Shown piece by piece: positions 35,160 through 41,538 of a stretch of 41,538 nucleotides of DNA. This DNA is from Phycisphaeraceae bacterium (GTDB lineage Bacteria > Planctomycetota > Phycisphaerae > Phycisphaerales > Phycisphaeraceae): contig JANQFR010000027.1 of the NCBI GenBank assembly GCA_028277745.1, positions 1 to 41,538 of the forward strand. Direction: 5' to 3'. Both the position numbers and the translations under genes were made by a program. Numbering within the stretch: the stretch's first letter is position 1; each line of letters starts with the position of its first letter. Under the pieces are notes generated by a model. It was not told where the DNA came from and did not search any database. It saw only the letters and a list, made by a program, of their open reading frames with translations.

Positions 35160-35189
35160 AAAAAAAGACCCATCCCGAGGTGGGATGGG
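35160..35189 (-). terminator. Intrinsic terminator of the candidate RNA unit
   Basis: Reading leftward, CCCATCCC (35189-35182) and GGGATGGG (35176-35169) form a perfect 8-bp stem with a 5-base loop, followed by TC and seven T (35166-35160). It ends the leftward unit starting near 35545. Confidence 0.85.
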
Positions 35190-35388
35190 CCGTAGGGTTT
35201 AAGTCGGATTAGAGCTGCGTCGTGCGGCAGCTCCGACGAACTGCCTAACGCAGGTCTCTCCTGCAAACGAAACTGTGTTCCTTGTTGAGAGCATCAACAA
35301 AACAACAGCAACAGTCAGACACTGGATCACCTCGCTTTCAGAAGAGACTGTTCCAGCCGTCACCGGTCCGCTGCGTCTTCGCCACCGA

Positions 35389-35508
35389 CTAGAGGGCTAC
35401 GACAACGGGACCGACCGCCGGAGTCACAAAGCCCCGACACGTCCTCCGGGGCACCACGCCCGCCGCGGTTGCGGCGCTCGGCCGATCTTGGCTCGGGCGG
35501 TGGTCCAT
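35389..35508 (-). CDS. Possible 39-residue small protein in the RNA unit
   Basis: An ATG at 35508 has GGGAG 6 bases upstream and opens 39 codons ending TAG at 35389: MDHRPSQDRPSAATAAG, then VVPRRTCRGFVTPAVG and a hydrophobic end PVVVAL. It lies some 37 bases after the predicted transcript start. It resembles no family I know. Several stems overlap the reading frame, so it may be a chance ORF in a structured RNA, or a leader peptide. Confidence 0.25.
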   Translation of the reverse strand: MDHRPSQDRPSAATAAGVVPRRTCRGFVTPAVGPVVVAL

Positions 35509-35551
35509 GGGGTTCTCCCACACCGGGCCGCGTCGCCTGATCAGCAATTGA

Positions 35552-35579
35552 ATTATCGGCGCGAGCGGCGTCGGGTCAA
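35552..35579 (-). promoter_or_regulatory. Promoter of the candidate RNA unit
   Basis: Reading leftward, TTGACC (35579-35574) and GATAAT (35557-35552) with a 16-bp spacer give a near-consensus sigma70 promoter; six A residues upstream (TGAAAAAACC) may act as an UP element. The terminator at 35590-35617 insulates it from the gene before. Confidence 0.65.
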
Positions 35580-35589
35580 TGGTTTTTTC

Positions 35590-35617
35590 AAAAGAAAATC
35601 GGGGCCCTTTCGCCCCG
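35590..35617 (-). terminator. Intrinsic terminator after the radical SAM operon
   Basis: Reading leftward, CGGGGC and GCCCCG (35617-35612 and 35605-35600) form a 6-bp stem with a 6-base loop, followed by ATTTTCTTTT (35599-35590). It lies 64 bases after the stop of the 157-aa gene, just past the REP-like pair. Confidence 0.6.
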
Positions 35618-35673
35618 GGCTCCGCCCGGGGATTTCCCACCGTTCAACGCGCAACCCCGGGCGGAGCCCGGGG
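35613..35673. repeat. REP-like twin hairpin
   Basis: CCCCGGGCTCCGCCCGGGG (35613-35631) and its exact reverse complement (35655-35673) are 23 bases apart. Each is itself an 8-bp hairpin with a 3-base loop, and the right one ends GGGGCTAA. The same GCCCGGGGCTAA unit occurs in the element at 23579, so this is a dispersed genomic repeat. Confidence 0.75.
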
Positions 35674-35680
35674 CTAAAGG

Positions 35681-36154
35681 TTAAGCCGTGGCGGCCAGCA
35701 TCTTGTGCTTGCGCTTGAACAGGTCGATCAGGTGGTCGCATTCGGACATGGCGCTGGGCATCCATTTGCACCAGTGCTGCTCCACGGCGACCTTGGCCGA
35801 GCGGATGCCCTCACGGATGAACTTGTTGAGGCGTTTGAACGGCAAGGCGTCGATCTGCTCGGCCAGCATGGGGATGCAGACGATCAGCCCCTCGGGGTTG
35901 GGGACCAGATAGGCGACCGAGCCCATGTCCCGGCCGTCTTCGGTGGTGAGATTGAACTCGAGGGTCCACCGCCACGCTTCGCCGTGCCAGACGAGTTTCT
36001 GCTCGATCCCGTCGAATTTGTTGAATCCTTCGAGGAGCATGTTCAGGTGTTTCTGCCGGTCGTCTTTGAAGGGCTCAAAGAGTTGCTCGAGGGCGGGTTG
36101 GGTCCAGCGGTCCTCCCAGGGCAGGCGGGCGGGGGGGGCGGCGGCTTTGGGCAT
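35681..36154 (-). CDS. Conserved-looking small protein of unknown function
   Basis: 157 aa from the ATG at 36154. It begins with a Pro/Ala-rich tail, then EDRWTQPALEQLFEPF. The centre is WRWTLEFNLTTEDGRDMGSVAYLVPNPEG, read in parts as a beta-sheet core (WTLEFNL; VAYLVPNPEGLIVCIPM), and the C-terminal part is helical with LNKFIREGIRSAKVA. No signal peptide, membrane segment or metal motif is evident. The beta-core recalls small YjbR/DUF-type single-domain proteins, but I do not recognise the family. It follows the radical SAM gene by 34 bp on the same strand and ends just before the REP-like pair and terminator, so the two form a short operon. Confidence 0.8.
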   Translation of the reverse strand: MPKAAAPPARLPWEDRWTQPALEQLFEPFKDDRQKHLNMLLEGFNKFDGIEQKLVWHGEAWRWTLEFNLTTEDGRDMGSVAYLVPNPEGLIVCIPMLAEQIDALPFKRLNKFIREGIRSAKVAVEQHWCKWMPSAMSECDHLIDLFKRKHKMLAATA

Positions 36155-36188
36155 CAGTCGTCGTTCCGTGGGGTGGGGGTCTCGTGAA

Positions 36189-37451
36189 TCAGCGGCCGCA
36201 ACAACGTTTGAACTTGAGTCCCGAGCCGCAGGGGCACGGCTCGTTGCGTCCGGTCTTGCCAACCACGGCCGGGGCCCTCCGCATCCGACGGGGGGCGGGA
36301 GCGGGGGGCGGCGGCTGCATCCCCCGTCGGAGGTAGCCGGCCAGCTCCTTGAGCCGGGGCCCGGCGTGCTCGAACAGCCGCCGGTAGCCGGGGCAGAGGG
36401 TCGAGGCCTCGGCCCGGTCGCCCAGGCCGGGGCGGTGCTTGGGGCACCCGCCGTGGCAGAGGGCATTGTAATCACATTGGACGCAGGCTTCCGGGAGGTC
36501 GGCCTTGCGGCGGGCGAAATCGCCCAGGCGGTCCTGGTCGACCCGGTCGAACCAGCCGGTGTCCAGCCGGTCGTCCTCGATCCGGCCCAGCCGCCAGCGG
36601 TCCTCCACGAAGTGGTCGCAGCCGAAGACCGACCCGTCGTGCTCGATGGTCAGCTGGTTGTGGCAGGACGCGTCGTTGATGCACAGGGGCATGCGGCCCA
36701 GGACCAGCTGGTTCAACAGCGCATCGAACAGGCGGATCGAGATCGACGTGCGGTAGCGGTCGTACCAGAGGTCGAAGACACGGCACATGAACTCGCCGTA
36801 CTGCTCGCCGGTGGGCGAGAAGGGCGCGAGCTGGCCGTCGCCGACCCACTCGATGGCGGGGATGAACTGCAGGTGCCGGGCGCCGAGGTTGATCAGGTAG
36901 GCGAAGACCTCGTCGGGGTGCTTGACGTTGCGTTCGTTGAGGACGCAGAGGATGTTGTACTCGACCTCGTGGCGCTGGAGCCGCTTGAGGCCGGCGAGGA
37001 CGGCGTTGCAGGAGGGCTGGTTGGCGACGGTGAGGCGGTGATGATCGTGGAGTTGGGGCGGGCCGTCGATGGAGACGCCCACGAGGAAGCCGTAGCTCTT
37101 GAGGAATCGGCACCAGTCGTCGTCGAGGAGGGTGGCGTTGGTCTGGAGGGCGTGGGCGATGGTCTGGCCGGGGCGTTTGTACTGGTTCTGAAAGTCGATG
37201 GCCTTCTGAAAGAAATCGCGGCCGGCCATGGTGGGCTCGCCGCCCTGCCAGGCGATGGTGACGTGCTGATCGAACCGCGGGAGCATGCCGGCGAAGAGGG
37301 CCTCGAGGGTGTCGAGACTCATCCGCCGCTCGCGCCCGCCGAAGAGCTCCATGGTGGGCAGGTAATAGCAGTAGCGGCAGCGGAGGTTGCACATCGCCCC
37401 CACGGGCTTGATCATGACGGTCACGCGGCTGGGCTGGATGACGGGGAGCAT
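36189..37451 (-). CDS. Anaerobic sulfatase-maturating-enzyme-like radical SAM/SPASM protein with C-terminal SEC-C motif
   Basis: 420 aa. The radical SAM cluster is Cys21-x3-Cys25-x2-Cys28 in MCNLRCRYCYYL. HVTIAWQGGEPTMAG (near 63-77), HALQTNATLLDD and VGVSIDGP follow, the pattern of anaerobic sulfatase-maturating enzymes that make formylglycine. A SPASM-type Cys cluster runs from about 275 to 350 (CINDASCHNQL, GCDHFV, CVQCDYNALCHGGCPKH). Residues about 400-420 carry an SEC-C zinc motif, GRNEPCPCGSGLKFKRCCGR, which is unusual here. The enzyme would mature sulfatases for a sulfated polysaccharide, consistent with the locus, but no sulfatase lies in this window. Confidence 0.9.
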   Translation of the reverse strand: MLPVIQPSRVTVMIKPVGAMCNLRCRYCYYLPTMELFGGRERRMSLDTLEALFAGMLPRFDQHVTIAWQGGEPTMAGRDFFQKAIDFQNQYKRPGQTIAHALQTNATLLDDDWCRFLKSYGFLVGVSIDGPPQLHDHHRLTVANQPSCNAVLAGLKRLQRHEVEYNILCVLNERNVKHPDEVFAYLINLGARHLQFIPAIEWVGDGQLAPFSPTGEQYGEFMCRVFDLWYDRYRTSISIRLFDALLNQLVLGRMPLCINDASCHNQLTIEHDGSVFGCDHFVEDRWRLGRIEDDRLDTGWFDRVDQDRLGDFARRKADLPEACVQCDYNALCHGGCPKHRPGLGDRAEASTLCPGYRRLFEHAGPRLKELAGYLRRGMQPPPPAPAPRRMRRAPAVVGKTGRNEPCPCGSGLKFKRCCGR

Positions 37452-37513
37452 CGGGGCATTCTACCATAAAGGACAAAGATATCCCATTAATTATCGGCAA
37501 CGACCTGACGGCG

Positions 37514-38185
37514 GTGGTGATGGCCAAGGCGCCGGAGCCGGGGCGGGTGAAGACGCGGCTGACGGCGCGGCTGTCGGCGGAGGCCGCGGCGGCGGCGCAC
37601 GCAGCGATGATGGCGTGTGTGTTGACCCGGGTTGCCGCGCATCTGAGCGCGAAGCCGGTGCTCGCGCTGGCCGGGCGGCTTCCGGCGGAGGAGGTAGGCG
37701 CCGCGACAGGGCTCGAGGTGGCAGTCGACCCGGCGTATGAGGTGGTGGACCAGGGCGAGGGCGACCTGGGCGAACGCCTCGCGTCGGTCTGGCGGCGGGT
37801 GGGCGGAGGTCGGGCGGTGTTCTTCGGGGTGGACAGCCCGGACGTGCCGATCGGGCACCTGGGGGCGATCCCAGCCGCGCTGGCCGAGCACGACGCGGCG
37901 GTCGGGCCGGTCGACGACGGGGGGTACTGGACCCTGGCGGCCAACCGGCTCGAACCCGCGCTGCTGGCGGGCATCGACTGGGGCACGGCCAACGTGTACC
38001 ATCAGACCCGCGCCGCCGCCGGGCGGGCCGGCCTCGACCTCGCCGACCTGCCGCCGTGGCGCGACGTGGACGAGCCGGCCGACCTCGACGCCTTGTGCCG
38101 CCGGCTCCGCAGCGCCGACGAACCCGCACTCATCGAACTTCGCCGTCGGCTCGACGCCCTCCCCCAACCCGACACCACCCCATGA
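37514..38185 (+). CDS. TIGR04282-type arsenosugar-biosynthesis glycosyltransferase-like protein (DUF2064)
   Basis: 223 aa from a GTG at 37514. The start VVMAKAPEPGRVKTRL is the diagnostic opening of this nucleotidyl-/glycosyltransferase-A family; FFGVDSPDVPIGHL and AVGPVDDGGYWTLA are the acidic and glycine motifs. In-frame codons upstream (IPLIIGNDLTA) would extend the first beta strand, yet no standard start codon precedes them, so the true start is uncertain. Family members are often called glycosyltransferases; the function is poorly defined. It is divergent from the radical SAM gene over only 62 bp and overlaps the following response regulator by ATGA. Confidence 0.82.
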   Translation: MVMAKAPEPGRVKTRLTARLSAEAAAAAHAAMMACVLTRVAAHLSAKPVLALAGRLPAEEVGAATGLEVAVDPAYEVVDQGEGDLGERLASVWRRVGGGRAVFFGVDSPDVPIGHLGAIPAALAEHDAAVGPVDDGGYWTLAANRLEPALLAGIDWGTANVYHQTRAAAGRAGLDLADLPPWRDVDEPADLDALCRRLRSADEPALIELRRRLDALPQPDTTP

Positions 38186-38709
38186 ACAGCACCCCCCAGC
38201 AGACCACGCCGCGGACCGAAGAGCCCGACCTCGAACTCTCGGCGTCACACATCCTGATCGTCGATGACAACCTCCAGAACGTCGAGCTGATCCAGGCCTA
38301 CCTCGAAGCCCTGCCCTGCACCATCCACACCGCCCACGACGGCATCGAGGCGATCGCGTTCATCGAGGAGCCCGATAACCCCACGCCCGACCTCATCCTG
38401 CTCGACATCATGATGCCGCGGATGTCGGGCTTCGAGGTCTGCCGCAAGCTCAAGGACGACCCCAACACCCGGATGATCCCCATCATGATGGTGACGGCGC
38501 TCAACGAGCTGGGCGACATCGAACGCGGCGTGGAGTGCGGAACCGATGACTTCGTCACCAAGCCGGTCAACAAGCTCGAGCTGCTCACCCGGGTCAAATC
38601 CCTCCTGCGCGTCCGGCACCTCAAACGCGAGCTGGACCGGACCGAGGCGTACATCCGCAGCCTCGAACAGTCCCGCCGCCACGAGCCGGCGGACGACGAC
38701 GCGTCCTGA
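38182..38709 (+). CDS. Single-domain response regulator (CheY/DivK-like receiver)
   Basis: 175 aa from the ATG at 38182, overlapping the previous stop. Residues about 22-140 are a receiver domain: acids Asp28-Asp29 in LIVDDNLQN, phosphoacceptor Asp75 in LILLDIMMPRMSG, Thr105 in MMVTALNE and Lys127 in FVTKPVNK. The C-terminal 35 residues form a charged helix (LKRELDRTEAYIRSLEQSRR), perhaps a coiled coil, and no DNA-binding or enzymatic output domain follows. It would relay phosphate by protein contact. No histidine kinase lies nearby. A flagellin gene 355 bp downstream might hint at motility control, but no direct link is seen. Confidence 0.93.
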   Translation: MNSTPQQTTPRTEEPDLELSASHILIVDDNLQNVELIQAYLEALPCTIHTAHDGIEAIAFIEEPDNPTPDLILLDIMMPRMSGFEVCRKLKDDPNTRMIPIMMVTALNELGDIERGVECGTDDFVTKPVNKLELLTRVKSLLRVRHLKRELDRTEAYIRSLEQSRRHEPADDDAS

Positions 38710-39064
38710 GCCCGATGGCCGGCGCTAAACGGCGCGTCAGAGTCCCTTCCGGTCCATCCGCCATCCGCCATTCCCCACGAAGCTGTGCGGGCTGTAGCGT
38801 CTGTGCGGAATCAGATGGGGCTGTATTCATGTTTCACGGCGCCATCAGCACCCCTTGACTCATTTTCACGCCCTGCGCCGTCGATGCTCCCTCACGACGC
38901 CAAGGCCCATCACCCTGCCGGGGCCGGCGTCAACGTTGGTCGGATCGGCAGGGCGCAAGCGAACCGTCGCCGACGGCGACCCGTAATCCCGCCAGACGCT
39001 TAGAACCAGGACTTCGAACACCCCGGAACCATGGCCCACGGCGACGCCCGCGGAGGTAACCGAA
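38710..39064. other. 355-bp flagellin upstream region with RNA-like structure
   Basis: No gene seen. CCTGCCG (38914-38920) can pair with CGGCAGG (38946-38952), and GTCGCC (38966-38971) with GGCGAC (38975-38980). No clear sigma28, sigma54 or sigma70 promoter was found. GGAGGT at 39052-39057 is the flagellin ribosome site. Confidence 0.4.
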
Positions 39065-40582
39065 ATGAGTCGGATCAACACGAACGTCAACTCCCTGATC
39101 GCGAACCGCATCCTCAATCAGCAGAACGCGGCGCTCAACAAGTCGCTGGAGCGGCTGAGCACCGGCCTGCGGATCAACCGCGGCGGGGACGACCCGGCGG
39201 GCCTGATCGCCTCGGAAGCCCTGCGGTCGGAGAAGGCCGCCATCTCCGCCGCGATCAGCAACGCCGAGCGCGCCGACCAGATCGTCAACGTCGCCGAGGG
39301 CGGCCTCCAGGAGATCAACTCGCTCCTGATCGAGGTGCAGTCGCTGGTCAGCCAGAACGCCAACGAAGCCGGCCTCTCCACCCAGGAAAAAGAAGCCAAC
39401 CAGCAGCAGGTCGACGCCATCCTCCAGACCATCGACCGCATCGCCTCGACCACCAGCTTCCAGGGCGTCAAGCTGCTTAACGGCTCGTTCGACTTCACCG
39501 TCTCGTCGGTGGGCGCCAACGTCGCCGACTTCCAGATCAACGGCGCCAAGCTCGGGGCGAACAACATCGACGTCCAGGCCACGATCACCCAGTCCGCGCA
39601 GCGCGCGGGCCTGTTCCTCAGCCTCGACGCGGCCGCCCTCGACCTCGACGACGCCACCTCGAGCTTCAGCTTCGAGCTGGCCGGCACGCTGGGCAACCGC
39701 TCCTTCTCGTTCGCGTCGGGCTCCACCCTGGCCAACATCGCGACCGAGATCAACAGCTTCACCGACTCCACCGGCGTCAACGCCACCGTCAGCGGCACGG
39801 GCCTGTTCCTCAAGAGCGAGGATTTCGGCTCCGACCAGTTCGTGTCGGTCGACATCACCAACGACGCGGGCCAGTCCGGCAACGTCACCCTGCTCAGCTC
39901 GACCGACGAAAACGTCGCCAGCACCGTCGCCGCCAACAACACCGCCCTCGCCTCGGTCAACTCCCCGATCCGCGACGAGGGCCAGGACATCAACGCGGTG
40001 ATCAACGGCGTCGTCGCCCGCGGCCAGGGCATCCGCGCCTCGATCGCCACCGACGCCCTGGACCTGGAGGTCGAGTTCGGGGCCGCCGCCTACACCGCCA
40101 CCGGCTCCCAGACCCTGTTCACCCTCACCGGCGGCGGCGCCCAGTTCCAGCTCGGCCCCGAGGTCAACATCAACAATCAGGTCACCCTCGGCATCGGCAA
40201 CGTGGCCGCCCGCTCGCTGGGGACCACCACCGTCACCGGCGACGTCAAGGCCAGCCTCGACGCCCTGGGCTCGGGCAAGCTGCTCAACCTGATCGACGGC
40301 AACCTCGGAGACGCCCAGGACGTCGTGAACAACGCCATCAACGACGTCTCCAAGCTCCGCGGCCGGCTGGGCTCGTTCCAGTCGAACGTGGTGGGCTCGA
40401 CCATCAACGCCCTGAGCGTCGCGTTCGAGAACATCTCGGCCGCCGAGTCGAGCATCCGCGACACCGACTTCGCCGCCGAGACCGCGGAGCTGACCCGGTC
40501 GCAGATCCTCGTCGCCGCCGCGGGCAATGTGCTGCAGATCTCCAACTCCCAGCCGCAATCGGTGCTCGGCCTCATCGGCTGA
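39065..40582 (+). CDS. fliC: Flagellin
   Basis: 505 aa; GGAGGT lies 7 bases before the ATG. The N-terminal D0/D1 region is canonical: MSRINTNVNSLIANRIL, LNKSLERLSTGLRIN, then GDDPAGLIASEALRSE. The C-terminal D1/D0 is equally clear: VNNAINDVSKLRGRLGSFQ, then DTDFAAETAELTRSQILVAA, ending QSVLGLIG. Between them about 300 residues of beta-rich domains (about 140-430) face outward on the filament. There is no signal peptide, as expected for export by the flagellar apparatus. A strong terminator follows, so it is a single-gene unit. It indicates a motile life stage. Confidence 0.97.
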   Translation: MSRINTNVNSLIANRILNQQNAALNKSLERLSTGLRINRGGDDPAGLIASEALRSEKAAISAAISNAERADQIVNVAEGGLQEINSLLIEVQSLVSQNANEAGLSTQEKEANQQQVDAILQTIDRIASTTSFQGVKLLNGSFDFTVSSVGANVADFQINGAKLGANNIDVQATITQSAQRAGLFLSLDAAALDLDDATSSFSFELAGTLGNRSFSFASGSTLANIATEINSFTDSTGVNATVSGTGLFLKSEDFGSDQFVSVDITNDAGQSGNVTLLSSTDENVASTVAANNTALASVNSPIRDEGQDINAVINGVVARGQGIRASIATDALDLEVEFGAAAYTATGSQTLFTLTGGGAQFQLGPEVNINNQVTLGIGNVAARSLGTTTVTGDVKASLDALGSGKLLNLIDGNLGDAQDVVNNAINDVSKLRGRLGSFQSNVVGSTINALSVAFENISAAESSIRDTDFAAETAELTRSQILVAAAGNVLQISNSQPQSVLGLIG

Positions 40583-40615
40583 ACCCGGCCCGCATCGACA
40601 ACCCGCCAACGCCCA

Positions 40616-40647
40616 AGCCCAGGGACCCGCGTCCCTGGGCTTTTTTT
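40616..40647 (+). terminator. Intrinsic terminator after flagellin
   Basis: AGCCCAGGGAC (40616-40626) and GTCCCTGGGCT (40631-40641) form a perfect 11-bp stem with a 4-base loop, followed by a T tract ending at 40647. It is 34 bases after the flagellin stop. Confidence 0.95.
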
Positions 40648-40678
40648 GTCTCACGCAGACGCCGCGGCGTGAAAAAGC

Positions 40679-40707
40679 TTGACAAACCACCCCGCACCAC
40701 ATATTGT
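40679..40707 (+). promoter_or_regulatory. Promoter of the LacI-family gene at 40765
   Basis: TTGACA (40679-40684) and TATTGT (40702-40707) are exactly 17 bp apart, pointing at the LacI-family gene. The operator at 40704-40734 overlaps the -10 box and start site. Confidence 0.7.
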
Positions 40708-40734
40708 TACACGAGTAACGGTATCGTGTAACAA
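40704..40734. promoter_or_regulatory. Operator: perfect 11-bp inverted repeat
   Basis: TTGTTACACGA (40704-40714) and TCGTGTAACAA (40724-40734) are exact inverted repeats around a 9-base centre. The site covers the -10 box and the start point of the promoter of the regulator gene 31 bp downstream, so self-repression is likely. Confidence 0.72.
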
Positions 40735-40764
40735 GCCTCGCCGATCGCTGTCGAGCCCTGCTTC

Positions 40765-41538
40765 ATGGCCTCTCTCACCCAGAATAAGTCGCTTTCACAG
40801 CAGGAATTGGCCGAACTCATCGGCGTCTCCCGCATGACGGTCCACCGGGCCCTCTCCAACCACCCCGACGTCTCCACGGAGACCCGCGAGCGGATCGCCC
40901 GGCTCGCCCGGGAGTACGGCTACCGCCCCAACGCCGCCGCCCGGGCGATGAAGCAGCAACGCACCCGCCACATCGGGGTGCTCATCCGCAACGAGCCGGA
41001 TGACCGCATGACCCACCTGATGACCTTCGAGACCATCCTCGGCCTCAACGAGGGGCTCGAGGCCTCGGGAAACATCCTCTCCATCATCCGAGTCGGCGAC
41101 GTCAAGCAGAGCCTCGAGTCCGGCTCCCGGGTGTTCCGCGAGCAGGTGCTCGACGGCATGGTCCTGCTCTGCGAACTGCCCGACGCGATCGATCAACGGG
41201 TCCAGCAGCTCGTGCCGCACTGCGTCTGGGTCGAGAGCCAGACGTGGCGCGAAGACCGCTGCATCCGCCGCGATGAGGTCTACGCCGGCCGGAGATGCGC
41301 CCAGGCCCTGATCGACCTGGGCTACCGTGAGATCGTTTGGGTCGGCCACCCCGGCAAGCGTCACAAGCCCGAGCTGATGAGCCGGTTCGAGCCGAACTAC
41401 GTCGGCGGGGCGCGCGAGCGCGGGGTGCGTGAGGCGATCGCCGGGCGTGACAACGTGGCCCTGCGTGAGTTCGATCTGGCGTACGACAGCCCCGAGACGT
41501 TCGCGGCGATGCCGGGCTTTCTGGCCTCGCTGGGCCCG
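40765..41538 (+). CDS. LacI-family transcriptional regulator, cut by the window end
   Basis: At least 258 codons from the ATG at 40765, open to the last base. The LacI helix-turn-helix and hinge are clear: SLSQQELAELIGVSRMTVHR (9-28), then RERIARLAREYGYRPNAAA. The effector domain starts RHIGVLIRNEPDD and continues through DGMVLLCELPDAID and DLGYREIVWVGHP to the edge; roughly 80 residues are missing. Start choice is plain since the HTH follows directly, though no good Shine-Dalgarno precedes it. Its own promoter and a perfect palindrome lie just upstream, suggesting autoregulation. Target genes probably lie to the right of the window. Confidence 0.93.
   Translation, partial: MASLTQNKSLSQQELAELIGVSRMTVHRALSNHPDVSTETRERIARLAREYGYRPNAAARAMKQQRTRHIGVLIRNEPDDRMTHLMTFETILGLNEGLEASGNILSIIRVGDVKQSLESGSRVFREQVLDGMVLLCELPDAIDQRVQQLVPHCVWVESQTWREDRCIRRDEVYAGRRCAQALIDLGYREIVWVGHPGKRHKPELMSRFEPNYVGGARERGVREAIAGRDNVALREFDLAYDSPETFAAMPGFLASLGP

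Larger units (their letters stand above)
35160..35545 (-). ncRNA. Candidate structured non-coding or leader RNA of about 385 nt, family unknown
   Basis: A leftward TTGACC/GATAAT promoter (35552-35579) and an intrinsic terminator (35160-35189) bound a region with no large gene. Between them lies a chain of stems: 35461-35476 (6 bp, 4-base loop), 35431-35452 (6 bp), 35310-35352 (AACAGTC/GACTGTT), 35282-35300 (TTGTTGA/TCAACAA, 5-base loop), 35250-35264 (GCAGG/CCTGC) and 35226-35245 (GGCAG/CTGCC). An outer CTGCGT/ACGCAG pair (35215-35253) competes with the GCAGG stem. The length is that of tmRNA or RNase P RNA, but their conserved ends and core sequences are absent. It may be a regulatory RNA, or the message of the 39-codon ORF inside it. 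Confidence 0.5.

Noticed and set aside
35160..35545. tmRNA, RNase P RNA or SRP RNA as the identity of the structured unit
   Set aside because: No T-arm plus CCA end, no tag ORF ending in Ala-Ala, no RNase P core sequences and no SRP tetraloop domain were found on the transcribed strand.
36472..37992. A 506-codon leftward open frame spanning the radical SAM and TIGR04282 genes
   Set aside because: The translation is Arg/Pro-rich low complexity and crosses a divergent intergenic gap; both underlying genes have recognisable motifs in other frames.
38914..38990. A c-di-GMP class I riboswitch before flagellin
   Set aside because: CAGGGCGCAAGCGAACC loosely recalls the first half of the motif, but the matching GGGACGCAAAGCC part and the receptor are absent. 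Kept only as a structured leader.
38930..40702. A 590-codon frame antisense to flagellin
   Set aside because: Gly/Val/Asp-rich shadow of the strongly codon-biased flagellin gene; it runs through the flagellin terminator.
1..41538. CRISPR arrays, tRNA or rRNA genes, prophage or defence systems
   Set aside because: No regularly spaced repeats, tRNA-like T-arm/CCA segments, conserved rRNA stretches, integrases, restriction enzymes or toxin-antitoxin pairs were recognised on either strand.

Overview
The window looks like a chromosome segment from a marine or algal-polysaccharide-degrading planctomycete, probably of the Phycisphaerae type. Signs in the sequence are high GC, two PEP-CTERM proteins, an LEPR-XLL N-terminus on a giant secreted enzyme, an H-X9-DG pseudopilin of the kind planctomycetes carry in large numbers, many secreted glycan-active proteins and four LacI/GntR/XylR-type sugar regulators. 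No rRNA, tRNA or CRISPR array was seen.

Layout. (1) 1-14465: a decayed gene remnant (49-411), then a leftward toroid-type lyase-like gene (450-2414). Facing it is a tightly packed rightward run: LacI regulator, LamG/PEP-CTERM protein, pseudopilin, beta-helix protein, clan GH-A glycosidase, second beta-helix protein, aldo/keto reductase and sugar isomerase. The two arms share a 135-bp gap holding a TTGACA/TACAAT promoter and two ATCCGGAT-centred operators. This reads as a self-regulated catabolic unit from surface capture to cytoplasmic sugar conversion. (2) 14708-23568: a GntR/LacI-like chimeric regulator with a GH-A glycosidase, two small secreted proteins (one PEP-CTERM), an AT-rich gap with long hairpins, and a 1047-residue LEPR-XLL glycosidase with three tandem C-terminal modules. 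(3) 23569-23884: a 126-bp inverted-repeat element carrying REP-like hairpins, next to a dead IS630-type transposase fragment. (4) 23885-29263: a GH86-type agarase/porphyranase, a XylR-type (LacI-like plus AraC) regulator and a secreted beta-helix protein. GH86 is the only enzyme here that points to a particular substrate, red-algal agarans.

(5) 29315-32346: the threonine catabolic pair kbl-tdh facing an XRE-cupin regulator, with a palindrome and a tdh promoter between them. (6) 32418-35083: dtd overlapping a second cytoplasmic toroid-type lyase-like gene. (7) 35160-35617: an apparently free-standing transcription unit with its own promoter, a chain of hairpins, a possible 39-codon ORF and an intrinsic terminator. 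It is the best candidate here for something undescribed. (8) 35681-38709: a small unknown protein and an anaerobic-sulfatase-maturase-like radical SAM protein with a C-terminal SEC-C motif, then a TIGR04282-type transferase overlapping a single-domain response regulator. (9) 38710-41538: a flagellin gene with a structured upstream region and strong terminator, then a LacI-family gene cut by the window end, with a perfect 11-bp inverted repeat over its promoter.

The likely biological theme is breakdown of a complex, possibly sulfated, algal polysaccharide, with secreted or surface enzymes outside and lyase-like, reductase and isomerase enzymes inside. Each block has its own local regulator. 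Functions beyond family level are inference from sequence motifs read by eye; no database search was run.
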